This document shows, piece by piece, positions 35,870-48,302 of a stretch of 64,000 nt of DNA. Each line of letters begins with the position of its first letter. Position 1 is the first letter of the stretch. A program made the translations under genes and the position numbers. Below the pieces are notes generated by a model. It was not told where the DNA came from, searched no databases, and saw nothing but the letters and a program-made list of their open reading frames with translations. This DNA comes from Arctopsyche grandis (lineage: Eukaryota > Arthropoda > Insecta > Trichoptera > Hydropsychidae): assembly GCF_051622035.1 (NCBI RefSeq), contig NC_135365.1, positions 28,210,001 to 28,274,000 on the forward strand, in the 5' to 3' direction.

Positions 35870-36165
35870 GTGATTATTCCGCACAAAACTATCTCGTGCA
35901 CGTCACTAAAATATCGGTCATGGAACATCAGACATCCGAAAATTCCATCCATCAAGATTTACCCACGTGAAATATCATACTAACGAGAACTTGAGTGCCA
36001 GATAATACGTATTCGTGATTTTCGTGACATAGATTGTCGTTTGCGCAATCGCAATGTGCGAAATAATCCATTTACCGCTTTATTGCGGATTATTACGCAC
36101 ATTGCGATCGCCCAAAAGACATTTTTTGCCATGAAAATCGCGAATACGGAATATTTATTATGTTA
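35870..36165. mobile_element. Foldback/MITE with long hairpin
   Basis: 35,999-36,070 and 36,088-36,160 are inverted copies (CGCAATGTGCGAAATAATCC against GGATTATTACGCACATTGCG, extending outward through ATTTTCGTG and CATGAAAAT). The left portion CGGTTCGGTGATTATT recurs at 60,853 and 62,560. Confidence 0.65.
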
Positions 36166-36177
36166 CTTATATTGTAG

Positions 36178-36650
36178 GTTTAAGAAACGACAGTGTTATC
36201 TAATATAATGTTATAATGAAGTGTGTTCGTTTTGTCAGCTCTCGTTAATAAAATTTGGAAGAATCCATGAAATTTTTATAAAAATCACATTAAAAATTCA
36301 AGTAGCAAATATTTTTTTCAATTATCAAAGCAAACTTTCTAATGCAATCTGTATCCGTCATTTAGAAATGCGCACAACTTTTTTGTAATGTACATAAACT
36401 TTTTTTAATGTACAAATTTTTTTTAAATGCACATTTGTTTATAAAATGGACGTTTAAATTGTTCCGATTCCATAATTGATTTGTAGCAACGATATTTATC
36501 TTTTGGGTTCAGGAAACGACAGTGTTATCTAATCTGATGTTCAAACAAACTTTGTTCGTTGTTAAACTTTTTTTTTGTCAGCTCTCATAAATAAAATTTG
36601 GAAGAACCCATGATTTTTTTATAAAAATCACATTAAAAATTCTAATTAAT
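36178..36650. repeat. Tandemly duplicated AT-rich repeat
   Basis: GAAACGACAGTGTTATCTAAT at 36,185 recurs at 36,512, each followed by AAATTTGGAAGAA and ATAAAAATCACATTAAAAAT, a period of about 327 bp. The middle (36,296-36,455) matches 58,790-58,945 in a TTC27 intron. Confidence 0.65.
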
Positions 36651-36942
36651 AATAAATAAATGAATTTATTTTTAAATATATCATATACATACATATACAT
36701 AAAGAGGCTATTAAAGTTTTGTCCAGCTATTATTGCAGTTTTTAAATTAAAATTTCAGACCTACTGACCAGAATGTACAGACTATTTATTTTAATTAATG
36801 ACTGTTCATCATAGTTATTGACCATTCGTTATATGTACGAACCATTTATTACAATAACTGAACAAAAGCTTTTAAAATCACTGAACAATATTTACTGACT
36901 ACTTAATGCTACGACTATTCGATGTAATAAAAATGAAAGCTT

Positions 36943-39900
36943 TCACTTCCTTCGAGCAACTATAAGCTTTTCATTTGTTAAATTCTCCGGATCTACTTGA
37001 TCCACGTTTGTTGTGCCTCTGTTCCTGAACCTCACTGCTGCTTTGTACACGACGAAGACCAGCAACATAGCCAGTATGGTCAAAAACACGTACATGACGA
37101 TAGCGAGATGTCTGTTCTGACCCACGTTAGGCAGCTCGTACGCATATTCCTCTAAAGATTCGACATCTGACACAAATATGCTGTTCGGTTTCAGCTTCTC
37201 CTTCATGTCCTCCATTCTCGATGAGGAGCAGCATTCATTGTCCTTCAGATTAAAGACCGTCGCAGGCGGTTTAATACTACTAGGCGAGTACCCAGAACGA
37301 AGCAGATTGCTCTTGGAAGTTTGCACCGTGCAATTCAATGGAAGATTCAAGATACCCGATCCGACTATATCGTTTTCTATTGAATTCTGTCCCTTGCAAT
37401 TGATGGTCACTGTCGTTTTCTCGCTCTGGGCAAAGATCCATCGATTGTTGCGCGTCTGAAGCCACAGATCTACGTCGCCGTACAAAAGCTTCACCTGACA
37501 ATCTACAGGTAGAGTGGAGACAAATCCAGTCAACAATTTAACTTCACAAGTTGGTTTCAAGGCCACTGAATAGGACCGAGGCACTTGGCACAGACGCTCT
37601 TCCTTGGAGAATTTCAAACACTTGTCCAAATTCAGATAGACGTAGTTGGCTGAATCCGTCGACACGGCCAAATGTTTTGTCGAAGATGGTTCTATGTACA
37701 CGTACATGTCTGGTCTCAAACGATCCTGGACAATTGGAAACGGCAACGGTTGGTATACTAAGTACCTTCGCTTGTTGACTAGAGGTATTATTAGCTCGTT
37801 AATCATACTTTTTTCTTCACCATACGTCACCACTTCGGAAGAATCGATTATCAACTGCATGTTTGTTAGCTGGAGGTGGTACAGCAATTCTTCATTGCTT
37901 CCAAGAAAATCTATGTTTTTAGACAACTCATCGAAGATTTGTTCATGGCTTACTATTACTGTATTTAGAGTGTTGCCTCGGCTCAAGTGGATCGTTTGAA
38001 GAATATCGTCGAGTTTCTTCTTAAACGCGCTAAATTTGTTCTCCGTAGTCATGAGGAGTAGTGTCAACTTGTCTTGGATCTTCAAATTGTCCATTATGCC
38101 CCTGTGCGCGATCAACGTCTCATTATTTTTGCTCAGGATGTTCCCGTACTCTTGTAGCTTTTCTTGAGCTTCCTTCGACCAATTATCCAAGCTAATCAGT
38201 TTCTCGGCGTGATCTTTCAGCTGATTCCTATCAGCCAATGAAAAAATTTGTTCCTGTTCCAACAAGTACGACACATTGGCCAACTTCTGGTATAATTCTT
38301 TCTGTCCCTCGTCTATCTGGTCACTTTTGTGGTATAATCCTTCCAACGAGGACTGTATCAATAGTATTTTATTATCTGTTTCATATTGGTCATCTTGCTG
38401 TTTTGCGGCTAGAGCATTTAGAGAACTATTTATTTTCTCAATGGATCTGCTCGATCGCTTCACTTCTAGAGATTGTGAGATGCTGTTTTGTCGAGATTTG
38501 TTGTCTTCCAAGCTACTCTTCAAGTTCCGGATGGTGGTTGCGCACAGGTTTTCGCTGTCAAAAGCCGTGACGATTTTGCAAAAATTTTCCACCACGTCTA
38601 AATTTGTCAACATATCTTCATTTTGCTCTTGGATGAAAGTCAAGTGGGTAACAATTTTCAGATGCAATTTTTGGCTTAAAAGTCTAACTTTTCCAACGGG
38701 ATCGAAGTATATCCCAGCGCCACTATCGATATATTCCACATAGTTCTGCCCTAACGCGATTCCAAAAGAAGCCGCCAATCTGAAATACAACCATTTCAGT
38801 CAATAAATAACCTTATAAATCGAACAAAATACATTATTGAATTTTCATTCATTTACATATGTAATTTAATTATTGATTGAAACGGTTTTCACAGAATTGA
38901 CGACTACTCAGATCATAAAACGATTCCTCTTTTAAATATAACTTGATAACTTTTGAATAGTGTCAGAGGGCATGCATAATATAAATGCTAGTTTAAAGTT
39001 GTAAATGTAGAAAAACAGATATACATACATACATATATGGTTCTATTGAAGAAATACGTATCTAAACGTCAGAATCCAAGCAGCAATTGTCGAAATTTTA
39101 ATTTTTAATATTAAATTAAATAATTTTTTTTTAAATAATTTTTCTATATAATCTATATGGTGGCACGACAAATCGGCGCAAGCCAACTTATCACCGACCT
39201 TTCGGTGCAGACAACTCAGCGCAACGACTGTTCAGCGCGTGAACTATTCAGCGCAACGATAATTCAGCGCAAAATCATTTTTTTCAATAATCTTTAAATG
39301 CGTTTTCATAATTACTATATTGAAATTGTCGGCCATATCTACATACATGATAATTTCATAAATGCGAATAAATTTATTTGATACTCTTTTTGCCTTGAAA
39401 TATTACGCAAGAAGGGTTTCTAAACTAAGACCGCAAAAATTTATTTTTAAACAGGGTTTCTAAACCAGGCAGCAATTTTTTTTTTCAAATAGTTTTTTGG
39501 TTTCCAAACTTTTACGTAAGCAGGGTTTCTAAACTAAGCTTCGCAAATCGTCATTATTAACTTTGCTTTTGATGAAATGGGAGAATATTTTGTTTTCGAT
39601 TTTTCTACCAAAAATTATGTTTTCAAATCCTACGTATTCATGGTTTCTCAACTGAGTTCCGCAAAAACTATTTCTTAAAAAGAGTAAAATCTTACGTATG
39701 AACGGATTCTAAACCAATGTTCGCAAGCCCGTCTTCATGGGTGCTGCTATTCATATCTAAAATGTACGCGTATACGTATGTAAGTATGTATTGACGTATT
39801 TATCGACCATTGATTTAAATTATCGTGCATTTCAATGGGTGACCATATCGTGCATTTCAACCAATTGAAAAAAGATGCATTTGCTGTTCGTACTACTTAA

Positions 39901-40876
39901 TCATTGGGTCTTCAAAAAATTTTGCGCTGAATTGTCGTTGCGCTGAATGGTCCATGCGCAGAATTGTCTTTGCGCCGAGTTGTCTGCGCCGAAAGGTCGG
40001 CGCTAAGTTGGCGTGCGCTGAGATGTCGGTTCGCCAATTTATATACATATAAATTTATCTATTAAAAATAAAATTTAAACTAAAAATAATTTAAATCCCA
40101 TTATTCTAGTTTGTGAATTTCGAAATAAAAGAAAACTACCGATAGATGTCGCTTTTAAAAACAAAAAAAGTTACCTAACTCAGCGATACCCAAAACACCT
40201 TAACCTAAAAGTCATATTTGTTCAACAGAAAAAAAGTTTTGCAATAACTCCTCCCCCCCAACCCAAACTGCAAACTGTACATTTTGGATTTTAAAAAGTA
40301 ATTAAATCAATCGGAAATTTTTACACATATCGCTTCTTGAAGTTTCGCCAATGATATATTATTCGTTCTTTCCTTATTTGTGTATGTAGGTTGTTTTAAA
40401 TGTATTTTTTCCCTCCTTATTTGGTGCCAATCTTATCAACTCCCGATAAACTCCGTCCCCCAATATTGTGAATTGGTCTTCTACATACATAAATCTCCGA
40501 CATTCAGACTACCAAAATTTTATTTAAAAAATTGATGAAATATTATCTTTGCATGTTCTATGATGGTTAGCCCGTCATACGAGAGATGGTATTCAAAAAG
40601 TTGATTTAAAAAAAAATCACATTCAATTTGCATCAATTGTATTTCTTTGTATCAATTAGCATCAATAATATTAGTAAAAAAATAACGCATAAAAGGATTA
40701 AAAAAAAAGAAAATTCCGTGACGCATAATAGGTCGAATTCGGCAACGCAGATTAAAATCAAGTTCATAAATTAATTAAACCAAAAACTGCATTTGTATAT
40801 AAATTGTTCTAAAGAACTTGGTTCACGAATCGGGTTAAAATTCAAACTGTACTCACAATAAGGCAAACGCTTTCAT
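36943..40876 (-). CDS. Envelope-like membrane glycoprotein, copy 3, two exons
   Basis: Exon 1 at 40,857-40,876 (20 nt) is ATG plus five codons plus TT, ending at donor GTGAGT. Exon 2 at 36,943-38,779 follows acceptor TATTTCAG. Joined, they give a textbook signal peptide (MKAFALLLAASFGIALG). About 618 residues in all. GIYFDPVGKVRL is the family N-terminal mark. The furin and fusion-peptide region is deleted, with VKRSSRS left at the spot as in copy 1. Coiled-coil-prone middle, then IPLVNKRRYLVYQPLPFP, TCEVKLL, GSGILNLPLNC, ECC, a membrane span near residues 562-583 of exon 2 and a short basic tail. The 2.1-kb intron contains a foldback element. The start context is CAAGATGA. Likely a retained host gene of viral-envelope origin; function unknown. 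Confidence 0.8.
39163..40040. mobile_element. Foldback element in intron of envelope-like copy 3
   Basis: Left arm 39,163-39,290 and right arm 39,923-40,040 are inverted and made of repeated phrases: CAACGACTGTTCAGCGC, GCAACGATAATTCAGCGC on the left, TTGCGCTGAATTGTCGTTGC on the right. The 630-bp spacer carries GGGTTTCTAAACTAAG phrases at several places. Confidence 0.7.
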
Positions 40877-41279
40877 CTTGAAGGTTGGAAGTTCTTATTT
40901 CTTCTTTTTGTCCGATGTAATACATAAGTACAAACTATAAGTTTGCACAACGCAAACGTATACACATGTGCACAAGCGGCACTAGTCAATTGCGAATCGC
41001 CAACTGAGCTTATCTTTTGCGAACATTATATTTACCGACTTATCAGGGGCTCCCAACCCGTGTCCGCGGGCATCATGGCGCTTGCTGACTGATTTTTGTG
41101 CGCTCGCCACTATTCCAGTGACAGAATTTTTTTTAATTTTATTTAAACGACTTCCTAAAATACTCATTTAATAATCATGTAATTCCAACTCATTTGTCAG
41201 CATAATTCGACATATTTATGTTATCTACACTGCACTGGATACTCACTTTAAAATGTTTTTTCTATTTCCTTCTTTCTCT
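40877..41279. other. 5' flank of envelope-like copy 3
   Basis: This would contain the promoter and 5' UTR of the minus-strand gene starting at 40,876. No clear TATA box. 41,040-41,110 (CCCGTGTCCGCGGGCATCAT) looks like a piece of a hAT-type end. Confidence 0.35.
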
Positions 41280-41412
41280 GTCCAGCTGTAGGGCTTCCAA
41301 GCCGGCTTAAACCGAAACCGAAAAGCCGGCTTTTTGACCATTTTTCAAAAATCCGAAAACCGGCTTTTTATGGTTTTCTTTAATTAATGTTTTTTTCCTC
41401 AAAATTAACAAT

Positions 41413-42464
41413 TGTAACAAGACGTTCTCCCGAGTGTTCCTTCAGTTGGTAGCGGTAGGAATATTTAAGGTGGCACCAGTGACTTTACCGCGCCAACACC
41501 ATACTCCTCTCGAGCAGTATCGAGAGCGATTCTCTCTACCACCAGCCGTCAACCGGGAAGGACCTCCCTATCCAGCATCTCCACCGAGCGTCTTCAGAGA
41601 CGCCCAGAGATCACCATCTTGTGTCCACACGAGGCAGTACGGAGTTTGTCTCCTGCCTCCCCCTCCCGCTGCTGTGACCCGACCAGCGGTGCTTCAACGA
41701 GAAGACGACCGCAGAGCCAGCTTCCCGACCAAGAGGAAGCTGTTAACAACGAATACGATTTGCAGTCAGAAACCTCCCCGACTATATATATAACACTATC
41801 CCAAGGTTAGTCCACGTTTCCATATAACCCAACCCTTGGAAGAACGGAGTAAACGCCCTCTGGACCTCCCATCGCGAGATCAGATAAGCGCGAATTACGA
41901 TCCACCCTAAGTGATCGTCACACAATCCACACAATCCACATAAACCCCATGCATTTCTTATCTCGAACATATTCGAAGAATTGTATTGACCAGTGATTAT
42001 GCACGTGCATCCGGAGCTACACAATCTACGACCAACCCCAAGTGATTGACATATAGCCCACACAATTAGTGAATCCCACACTCTTCTTAATCTAAGGAAA
42101 TACAACGAACAAGTGATTATACACGTGCATCCGTAAATAAGTACGATCCATGTAATCTGCTTACATCCCACACATTGCGAGTGTATTCCCAAAAGTGCAA
42201 GTGATTAGTTATTGTACACGTGCATCCTGTCCAATAAAAAACAAACACTGATTTCACTGCGATCCCGATACATCCTGTAAACTATTGATATCTCTCAACA
42301 CTTCCTGTAAACTTAGTATATAAGCCATGTATTTTAGATAACAAATTAGTCTGTATTGAATATTTGTACTGAGTAGTTCTTTCAATAAATAAATATTAAA
42401 ATATATTTTTTTTATTGAAAACCCGAGTCCACAACATAATTCGCGCGTAAATGCGTTCGTTACA
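41413..42464 (+). mobile_element. Solo LTR, 1,052 bp, CAAT target duplication
   Basis: TGTAACAAG at the start and GTTCGTTACA at the end, flanked by CAAT (41,409-41,412 and 42,465-42,468). It holds a TATA-like CTATATATATAACAC (41,780) and AATAAATAAAT (42,386). AGTGATTATGCACGTGCATCC and two variants recur at 41,992, 42,111 and 42,206. The 119-codon open frame inside is not a recognised gene. No internal retroviral genes, so LTR-LTR recombination is likely. Confidence 0.8.
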
Positions 42465-42594
42465 CAATTATGAATTTCAAATTTCTATGAAAGATAAAAA
42501 TAAATGTATATAAACTCTCTGGGTGACCGTGAAAAAGTCGAAAATATTCGTTTATCATGCATACATATGAAAAACGGTTAGTATATACATATAT

Positions 42595-42764
42595 CAGTGG
42601 CGTGCGGTAAAACTCTCTCTCCCCCCCGTCGTACATCCTAACTTAATTTGCGCGAGCAGGATACAACAGGAACAAGAGGAACAGACTTTTCCTCCCGTAT
42701 CTGCGCGCGCACATTTAACAAGGCTGTATGACAAAAAGAGAGATAATTTCACCGCATGCCACTC
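42595..42764. mobile_element. hAT-like MITE, 170 bp
   Basis: CAGTGGCGTGCGGTAAAA at the left mirrors TTTCACCGCATGCCACT at the right. The flanks ACATATAT and ATATATAT are a possible duplicated octamer. Confidence 0.65.
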
Positions 42765-42778
42765 ATATATATACATAG

Positions 42779-42890
42779 TACCGTTTACCATGCACCCTTT
42801 TTTTTTGATCTTTCGATTTTCGATCTGTGCCTTCCGATATTTGTTTTTTCGGCCATTTCACTTTCGGTCCCGTGAGGGAGACCCAAACTC
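42779..42890. repeat. Dispersed repeat, inverted copy at 45,935-46,046
   Basis: CCGTTTACCATGCACCCTTT and the GATCTTTCGATTTTCGATC words that follow recur inverted near 45,970-46,046. Non-coding. Confidence 0.6.
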
Positions 42891-43487
42891 TCTTAGGTAA
42901 TAGCCAATAGGCGTATATTTCTTTGAACAAAAAAAAAGCTACATTACTTTCTTTCTTGAGCAGTTTCTTTGAGATTTAGTAATGGAACAGGTCATAAACC
43001 AATCAAATATTCTTGAAAGTATGTAGTTTCAATGGCCTACCCAACTTCGGGTATAGAAAACATTATTATCGTACATCCTTGTCAACAACAAAATCGCAAA
43101 TCCTTGTCAGTAACAAAAAAGTAGTCGTTAAATCAAATGATTTATGGCAAAATGCATAGAAATTTCCGAAATATAATTGATTTTTCTTCGAAGGAATTGG
43201 AAGCCTTTTAAATATTGAGGCCACATACCTACTTTTATTATGGATTTAAAATGTTCGTGATATTTAGAAACGCTAATGAATTTGTTTCCGAAATTTGCAA
43301 CGGTTGCTTTTGGATTTTTCAGCTAAAACAGATGCGTAAAAACAACTTTGAAATCTCTTTATCTTTGATATCTCTTTATCTATATCTTTGAGTCTCAGCA
43401 GTTCTTAATATCTATTCACGATTCCACAATTATAGTTTTTCTGCGAGGATACACATTATTTTTTTAATAATATATTCTTGATAGTAG

Positions 43488-43757
43488 TGTAGGATATTAA
43501 TATAAAATGATTATAATTATGTATAATGATGTGGCTCATGCCGAACAGTTGGTATTATGCACTGTATGTATTAATGTTAAGGTTGGTACTACCGAACCTT
43601 GTCCGGGCGACAGTAGTAGGCGTCGCGCCTTGACGCGCCGGTTGCGTACGCGCATCGATTACCTATTGTTCTAAATAAACATATAAGATTGAATTGAGAT
43701 CGCTTTTACTTGTCTCTCTCTCCTGCAATCCTCCCTACTACCCAGCGGACTTCCTAT
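43488..43757. mobile_element. Probable solo LTR, 270 bp
   Basis: TGTAGGATATT start and CGGACTTCCTAT end, flanked by AGTAG (43,483-43,487 and 43,758-43,762). It has AATAAACATA near 43,673 and a GC-rich middle. The 3' terminus departs from the usual CA, so boundaries are less sure. Confidence 0.5.
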
Positions 43758-44446
43758 AGTAGCTTATTTAAATCATTTAATTATTTGTGCGTATTTAGGA
43801 ACTGCCATTTTACGGCTGTGATATATTATACAAATTGTATTATTTGTAAAATTTGTAATAATAATATAAAATAATGATCTTATGAAGGTTCATAATGTTC
43901 ATCACTAAATTTAATTTATAAAAAACAATTTTATTGCATAATATAATGTATATTTACATTTTTTTTTTCGATATAAAAATTTTAAACTTAAAAAAAAAAT
44001 CTTATTTATCTAAAACCGGTGAAAGCCGGCCAACCGGCTTTTTATTTGTAAAAAAACCGAAAACCGCCTTTTCATTTCGGGTGGTTTTTTGGAACCCCTA
44101 GTCCAGCTGTGTTAGTCTGTTACGGACGAAAACACACCGAGTAGTATGGGACGTCACGTCCTTCAGTTTATCATCATTAACAACAACAATGCACTCAATA
44201 CAAGGGAAATAGATCTTTCCAGAATCGTGCCATTTTTCCACTACTGACGATGCTCGCAGTATGACCGGTGAGGAAAATGGTTTTATCGTTTTATTTACTG
44301 ATCGTGTTGGTTACTCACTTCTAAGCTTGCAAGTCGTGGAAAGTTTCTGTGTTGATGAATTAAGATTTGCTAAACCCTTTGAGTGCTGATGTCTTTTCTG
44401 TTGAAGGCCCGCCACGCTGAAAATTTTCGCCGACATTTCCAACTAG

Positions 44447-44452
<6 letters not shown>

Positions 44453-44491
<39 letters not shown>

Positions 44492-45083
44492 TTAATATTT
44501 TTGGACCATTGTGGCATTACAGGAAGAACCTAATGCGCCACAATGGCCTACATTTAACAAAGATAATACAAGTAAAAAAAAAAAAACAGAAAAATTAGAA
44601 AGCAGAATAAAAAAATAATAAAAAGTAACAAAAGGAAAATAATAATACAAATAAAATAGTACATAAAATGTACAAAGGAGAAAGAAAAAGTAAAATAAAT
44701 CAACAAAATATGAATAAAAAATAAAATCACAGCGAGGCCCAAATGGAAGAGAGTAGATTAAGATTCCACTCATTCATCACATTCAAATTAAGAAAGTAAT
44801 GATGAGCGCAGGTTACCAGATAAATATGTTAAAATAACATCCGATAATCTACGCTCCCCAAGGTGGAAAATATCACATTCAGGGACAGCAGCAACGATTT
44901 CATTGAGAAGTCGAATAGCTCTTGGAATAGGAGCCATTCGAAAAAGAACTGTGCGAGCAGCAGGTACAACCATCAAATGATGATGTCTACCACGGACATA
45001 AGTATTAGGGACATAAAGTCCCAACTGTTGCTGGACAACAACGGGCATGACGTATTACCACGCAATAGCTGGAGAACGAAACG
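44453..45083 (-). mobile_element. 5'-truncated LINE (family B)
   Basis: Minus strand: ORF2 C-terminus, 3' UTR, hairpin (44,506-44,546) and a long ATTT-repeat tail (44,453-44,493 on plus). AATTATTT appears on both sides, a likely target duplication. Its 3' UTR matches 5,518-5,923. Confidence 0.8.
44788..45048 (-). pseudogene. LINE reverse transcriptase extreme C-terminus
   Basis: 86 codons matching the end of the family A protein (blocks GRHHHLMVVPAARTVLFRMA and RLLNEIVAA), diverged at several positions. No catalytic motifs; a truncated relic. Confidence 0.75.
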
Positions 45084-46034
45084 AAAAATTATTTAGAAAT
45101 CCGATAGAAAGCAGGTATAAAAATTGTAGCTAATCCAAACAAACCTTTTTGAAGTCACGGTGTACTTTTTACCATGAGAAAAAATGGCGATGCACCAGAA
45201 TTAAACGGCAAAAAAAATATGCCGACTAGAGTTTCAAAGTATTCGAATATCGAATAGTAAAATTCGAAATATTCGAATAGTTTTAAACAATAGAAAACAG
45301 TGGGAAATATTAATTAATTAAAAAGAAAAAATAAATTTATCGTCATACGTAAATTGACGAGTATAGTATCATTTCCAGTTGTATTTTTAAATATATTGTG
45401 AGACATAATAAAAAGGTTCGCTAGCCCTGCAATAGACTAATAGAGCAATGCTCACTTGGTTGTAAATCTTTATTTTTTTTTTGATTTTCCAAAAAATACG
45501 AGACCAAGTAATTTTAGACATTAAGTAATTTTTTTTCTTACAGAATGTTTTATGTATTAGAAAATTCCTCACACGCCACTCGTATGAGCAAGTCTTATGT
45601 TTGTATATAAATATGTAAGTATATTTATATGTACATAGGTACGTACATATTGATAAGAATTCGTGGAATTGACACTATGTGGTTTCCGTTGATTTTTTTA
45701 TGGCAAACTCAATATAACAAAGTTATTTATTTACATGCAATATTTACCCAAAATTGATATAACATTATCTAACTTTTTACAGGGTGGTCCCGGGGAAATA
45801 GACATTTTTGTAATATGTAAGTATGGGTGCAAACCCGACGGGTCCAAGTCGAATCCGGGTCCAAAATCAAAATCAAAAACTTCCTGATTTTAAATTATTT
45901 ATTATGTAAAAGGCGATAAAAACGGGTCTACCTCACGGGCCCGAATGTGAAACGCCCGAAAACGCAAATATCGGAAGACAAAGATCGAAAATAGAAAGAT
46001 CTTAAGTCGAAAGATCAAAAAAAAGGGTGCATGG

Positions 46035-46341
46035 TAAACGGTTCATCATCGGTATGAGAAAGATACTTTCTGTGCATCTATCGGCGTATTTTTTTAAAAA
46101 TCGACCGTTAAATAAGCAAGCTGGACTCGTGTCGTGGGTGTATAAAAGAGGCGATTTTATAGATTTTTGGCGGCTCCTAGCTCCTTTAAAAAATAATTAA
46201 TCAAAAAAATAAAACGATAGATGCACCCCAATGGTGGATATCCATAGCATATTAAAAAATAATTTCTCTAGCGCCATAATTGAGGAAGGGAGAAGTATAG
46301 TACGTTTGTATGGACAAGGTGCTGCTGTCCAGCCCTCTTAA
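46035..46341. mobile_element. Fragment of TTAA-ended MITE
   Basis: Ends CCAGCCCTCTTAA like the element at 34,834-35,463 and shares GGTATGAGAAAGATA and GGCTCCTAGCTCC with it. The left end is lost. Confidence 0.6.
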
Positions 46342-46893
46342 TACTCGAAATTTTAAATACCCTGACCCGGCGGGTTTTGAAGGCCGGATTTGGGTCCGGG
46401 TTTTAAGACATTACCCGGCCGGGTCGAGTGCGGGTCGGGTCGGGTCCAGAAACCCTACTCCTCACTCCATGCCACTTAGGAAAACATGGTAAATAATTCT
46501 TTCCTTGAACCGAAACTTCGAAAACGAGAAATCAACAGGGAAAATGTATGCGTCCAGCAAGACGGGAACCATACAGAGCTTCACTGGCTGCAGTCCGACC
46601 ATTGCTCACTAATCGTCTAATTTCACACTTTGGGTAATGTCCCTGGCCTTTCCATGTGTGATTTTTATTTTGTATAATAAAGGTTTGTTTGGATTAGCTA
46701 CAACTTTTATATTGGATTTCTAAATAATTCTAGTTGGAAATGTTGGCAGAAAAGAAATTTCGACAGAAAAGACGTCAGCACTCAAAGGGTTAAGCAAATC
46801 TTAATTTCATCAACACAGAAACTTTCCACGACTTGAAAGCCCAGAAGTGAGTAACCAACACGATCAGTTAATAAACCGATAAAACCATTTTCC

Positions 46894-47316
46894 ACACCGT
46901 CGTCGATGCCAAACTCACTAATTTATAAGAATCTAAGTTTGCTGTAATCGATAATCCAAGTGTAACCTTAGATCGAAAACTGTAGTTGTGTTATTTTTCG
47001 TAGTTTTTGATTTTTATGTACTATCATCATCAGCAATTTCCTAAATAAATAAAAAACCAGAACTTGCTGTAACGGTTTCAAAGATCTTCAAGGATACTTT
47101 TAGCACAGAGTTCCACGGAACCTGAATAGGTGTTCTGCTAAAATTTTGCTATGGTTTTATAGGCTGCAACACATTTAAACAACTTCTACCTCAAATTGAA
47201 AGGCGAGTAATAGTCAATCTCCACTGATGTTTATGAAGAATTTAAGCACATACAGGCGGAGAGTTTGAATAGAAATTGGATATGGAAATAAAAATTGTGG
47301 AAAAAGTATTACAATA
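46894..47316. other. Intergenic, nothing recognised
   Basis: AT-rich DNA between two transposons; no gene, no repeat ends. Confidence 0.4.
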
Positions 47317-47320
47317 TACA

Positions 47321-47606
47321 TGTGGGTGGAATTCCTGAATAGATGACGCTATTCAGGACCACGATGGGATGTGGCGGTGGAATTGAAGATCAAACACGTG
47401 CGTTTTCAGTCATGTTGTTAAAACGACACCACGCGGTGGTTTAACGACCAACCGCCCCCAGTGGAAGGTTAACTTCTACTAACTGTAAAATAGCGGTCCT
47501 TTCGCGCCCTCTGCCGCTTTTCCATCCCCTCTCTACAATCGGTCGTAACATACCCTTTCTCAGCAATAGCCCATACATTAGCCTTTCGTTCAATCCCAAC
47601 ACTACA
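47321..47606 (-). repeat. 3' LTR of the gypsy-like element
   Basis: 286 bp, TGTAGTGTTGGG..CCACCCACA read on minus. The purine-rich AGGAAAGGCCGAG just inside (47,607 side) could be the polypurine tract. Confidence 0.9.
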
Positions 47607-48302
47607 ACTCGGCCTTTCCTGACCACAAACCTGCCCTCAGGTTTCTCTCACCTGCCGGGTCATTCCTCAATCATACTACACATAATTTTCAGACATACTT
47701 CTGAATAATCCCAGACATACTTCACAGTAGTCTTCAACATACTCCACAATAATCTCAAACATACTCCACAGTAATCTTAAACATATTTCAGTATCATATC
47801 AAATTTTTCACGTTTCAATACAATTCAATCTTCAAAAAAAGTTACACACAGATTATCACAATTAAAGTTACACATAAATCATCACAATTGCAATTTAAAA
47901 TCATTACAAGAAATACATAGCATTAAAATCCACACCTTCACATCGGAAACAGATCACATTTTAAAACCATTACAAGAATTACATAGCATTAAAATCAACA
48001 CCTTTACATCGGAAACAAATCACATTTTAAAACATCACTAGAATTACATTTCAATACAATTATCTCATATTCTTCTAGGCATGTAACCAAATTAAAACAT
48101 TATTCAACATACCAAACACTCGCCAAAACATGAAAACACTAGAATAATCAATAAAACATTAACAATATTTCAAATCATAACTACTAACAAAATAAAACAA
48201 TAATCAAATATGATGTAAGGCTTAACTAAAACCCCTCCGGGTACTCCACTTATTCTCTAATTCACTGACACACACTTCACTTCAATCGGCACAACCTAAA
48301 CA

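Larger units (their letters stand above)
41289..44100. mobile_element. DNA transposon shell with nested insertions
   Basis: TAGGGCTTCCAAGCCGGC at the left and TTTTGGAACCCCTA at the right are inverted ends. Both ends carry further AAACCG and GCCGGCTTTTT words. GTCCAGCTG flanks both sides (41,280-41,288 and 44,101-44,109), consistent with a hAT-type duplication. The interior contains a solo LTR, a hAT MITE and a probable second solo LTR; no transposase remains recognisable. Confidence 0.7.
44273..46893. mobile_element. DNA transposon with long terminal inverted repeats, interrupted by a LINE
   Basis: 44,273-44,452 plus 45,085-45,135 form a left arm whose inverted copy is 46,675-46,893. Examples: GGTTACTCACTTCTAAGCTT against its mirror, GATTAGCTACAACTTTTATA on the right against TATAAAAATTGTAGCTAATC on the left. 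The LINE at 44,453-45,083 sits inside the left arm. The interior (45,140-46,670) is a mosaic of repeat pieces with no clear transposase. Confidence 0.65.

Noticed and set aside
41434..41793. 119-codon open frame
   Set aside because: It lies wholly inside a solo LTR with TG..CA ends and a target duplication; no domain is visible.
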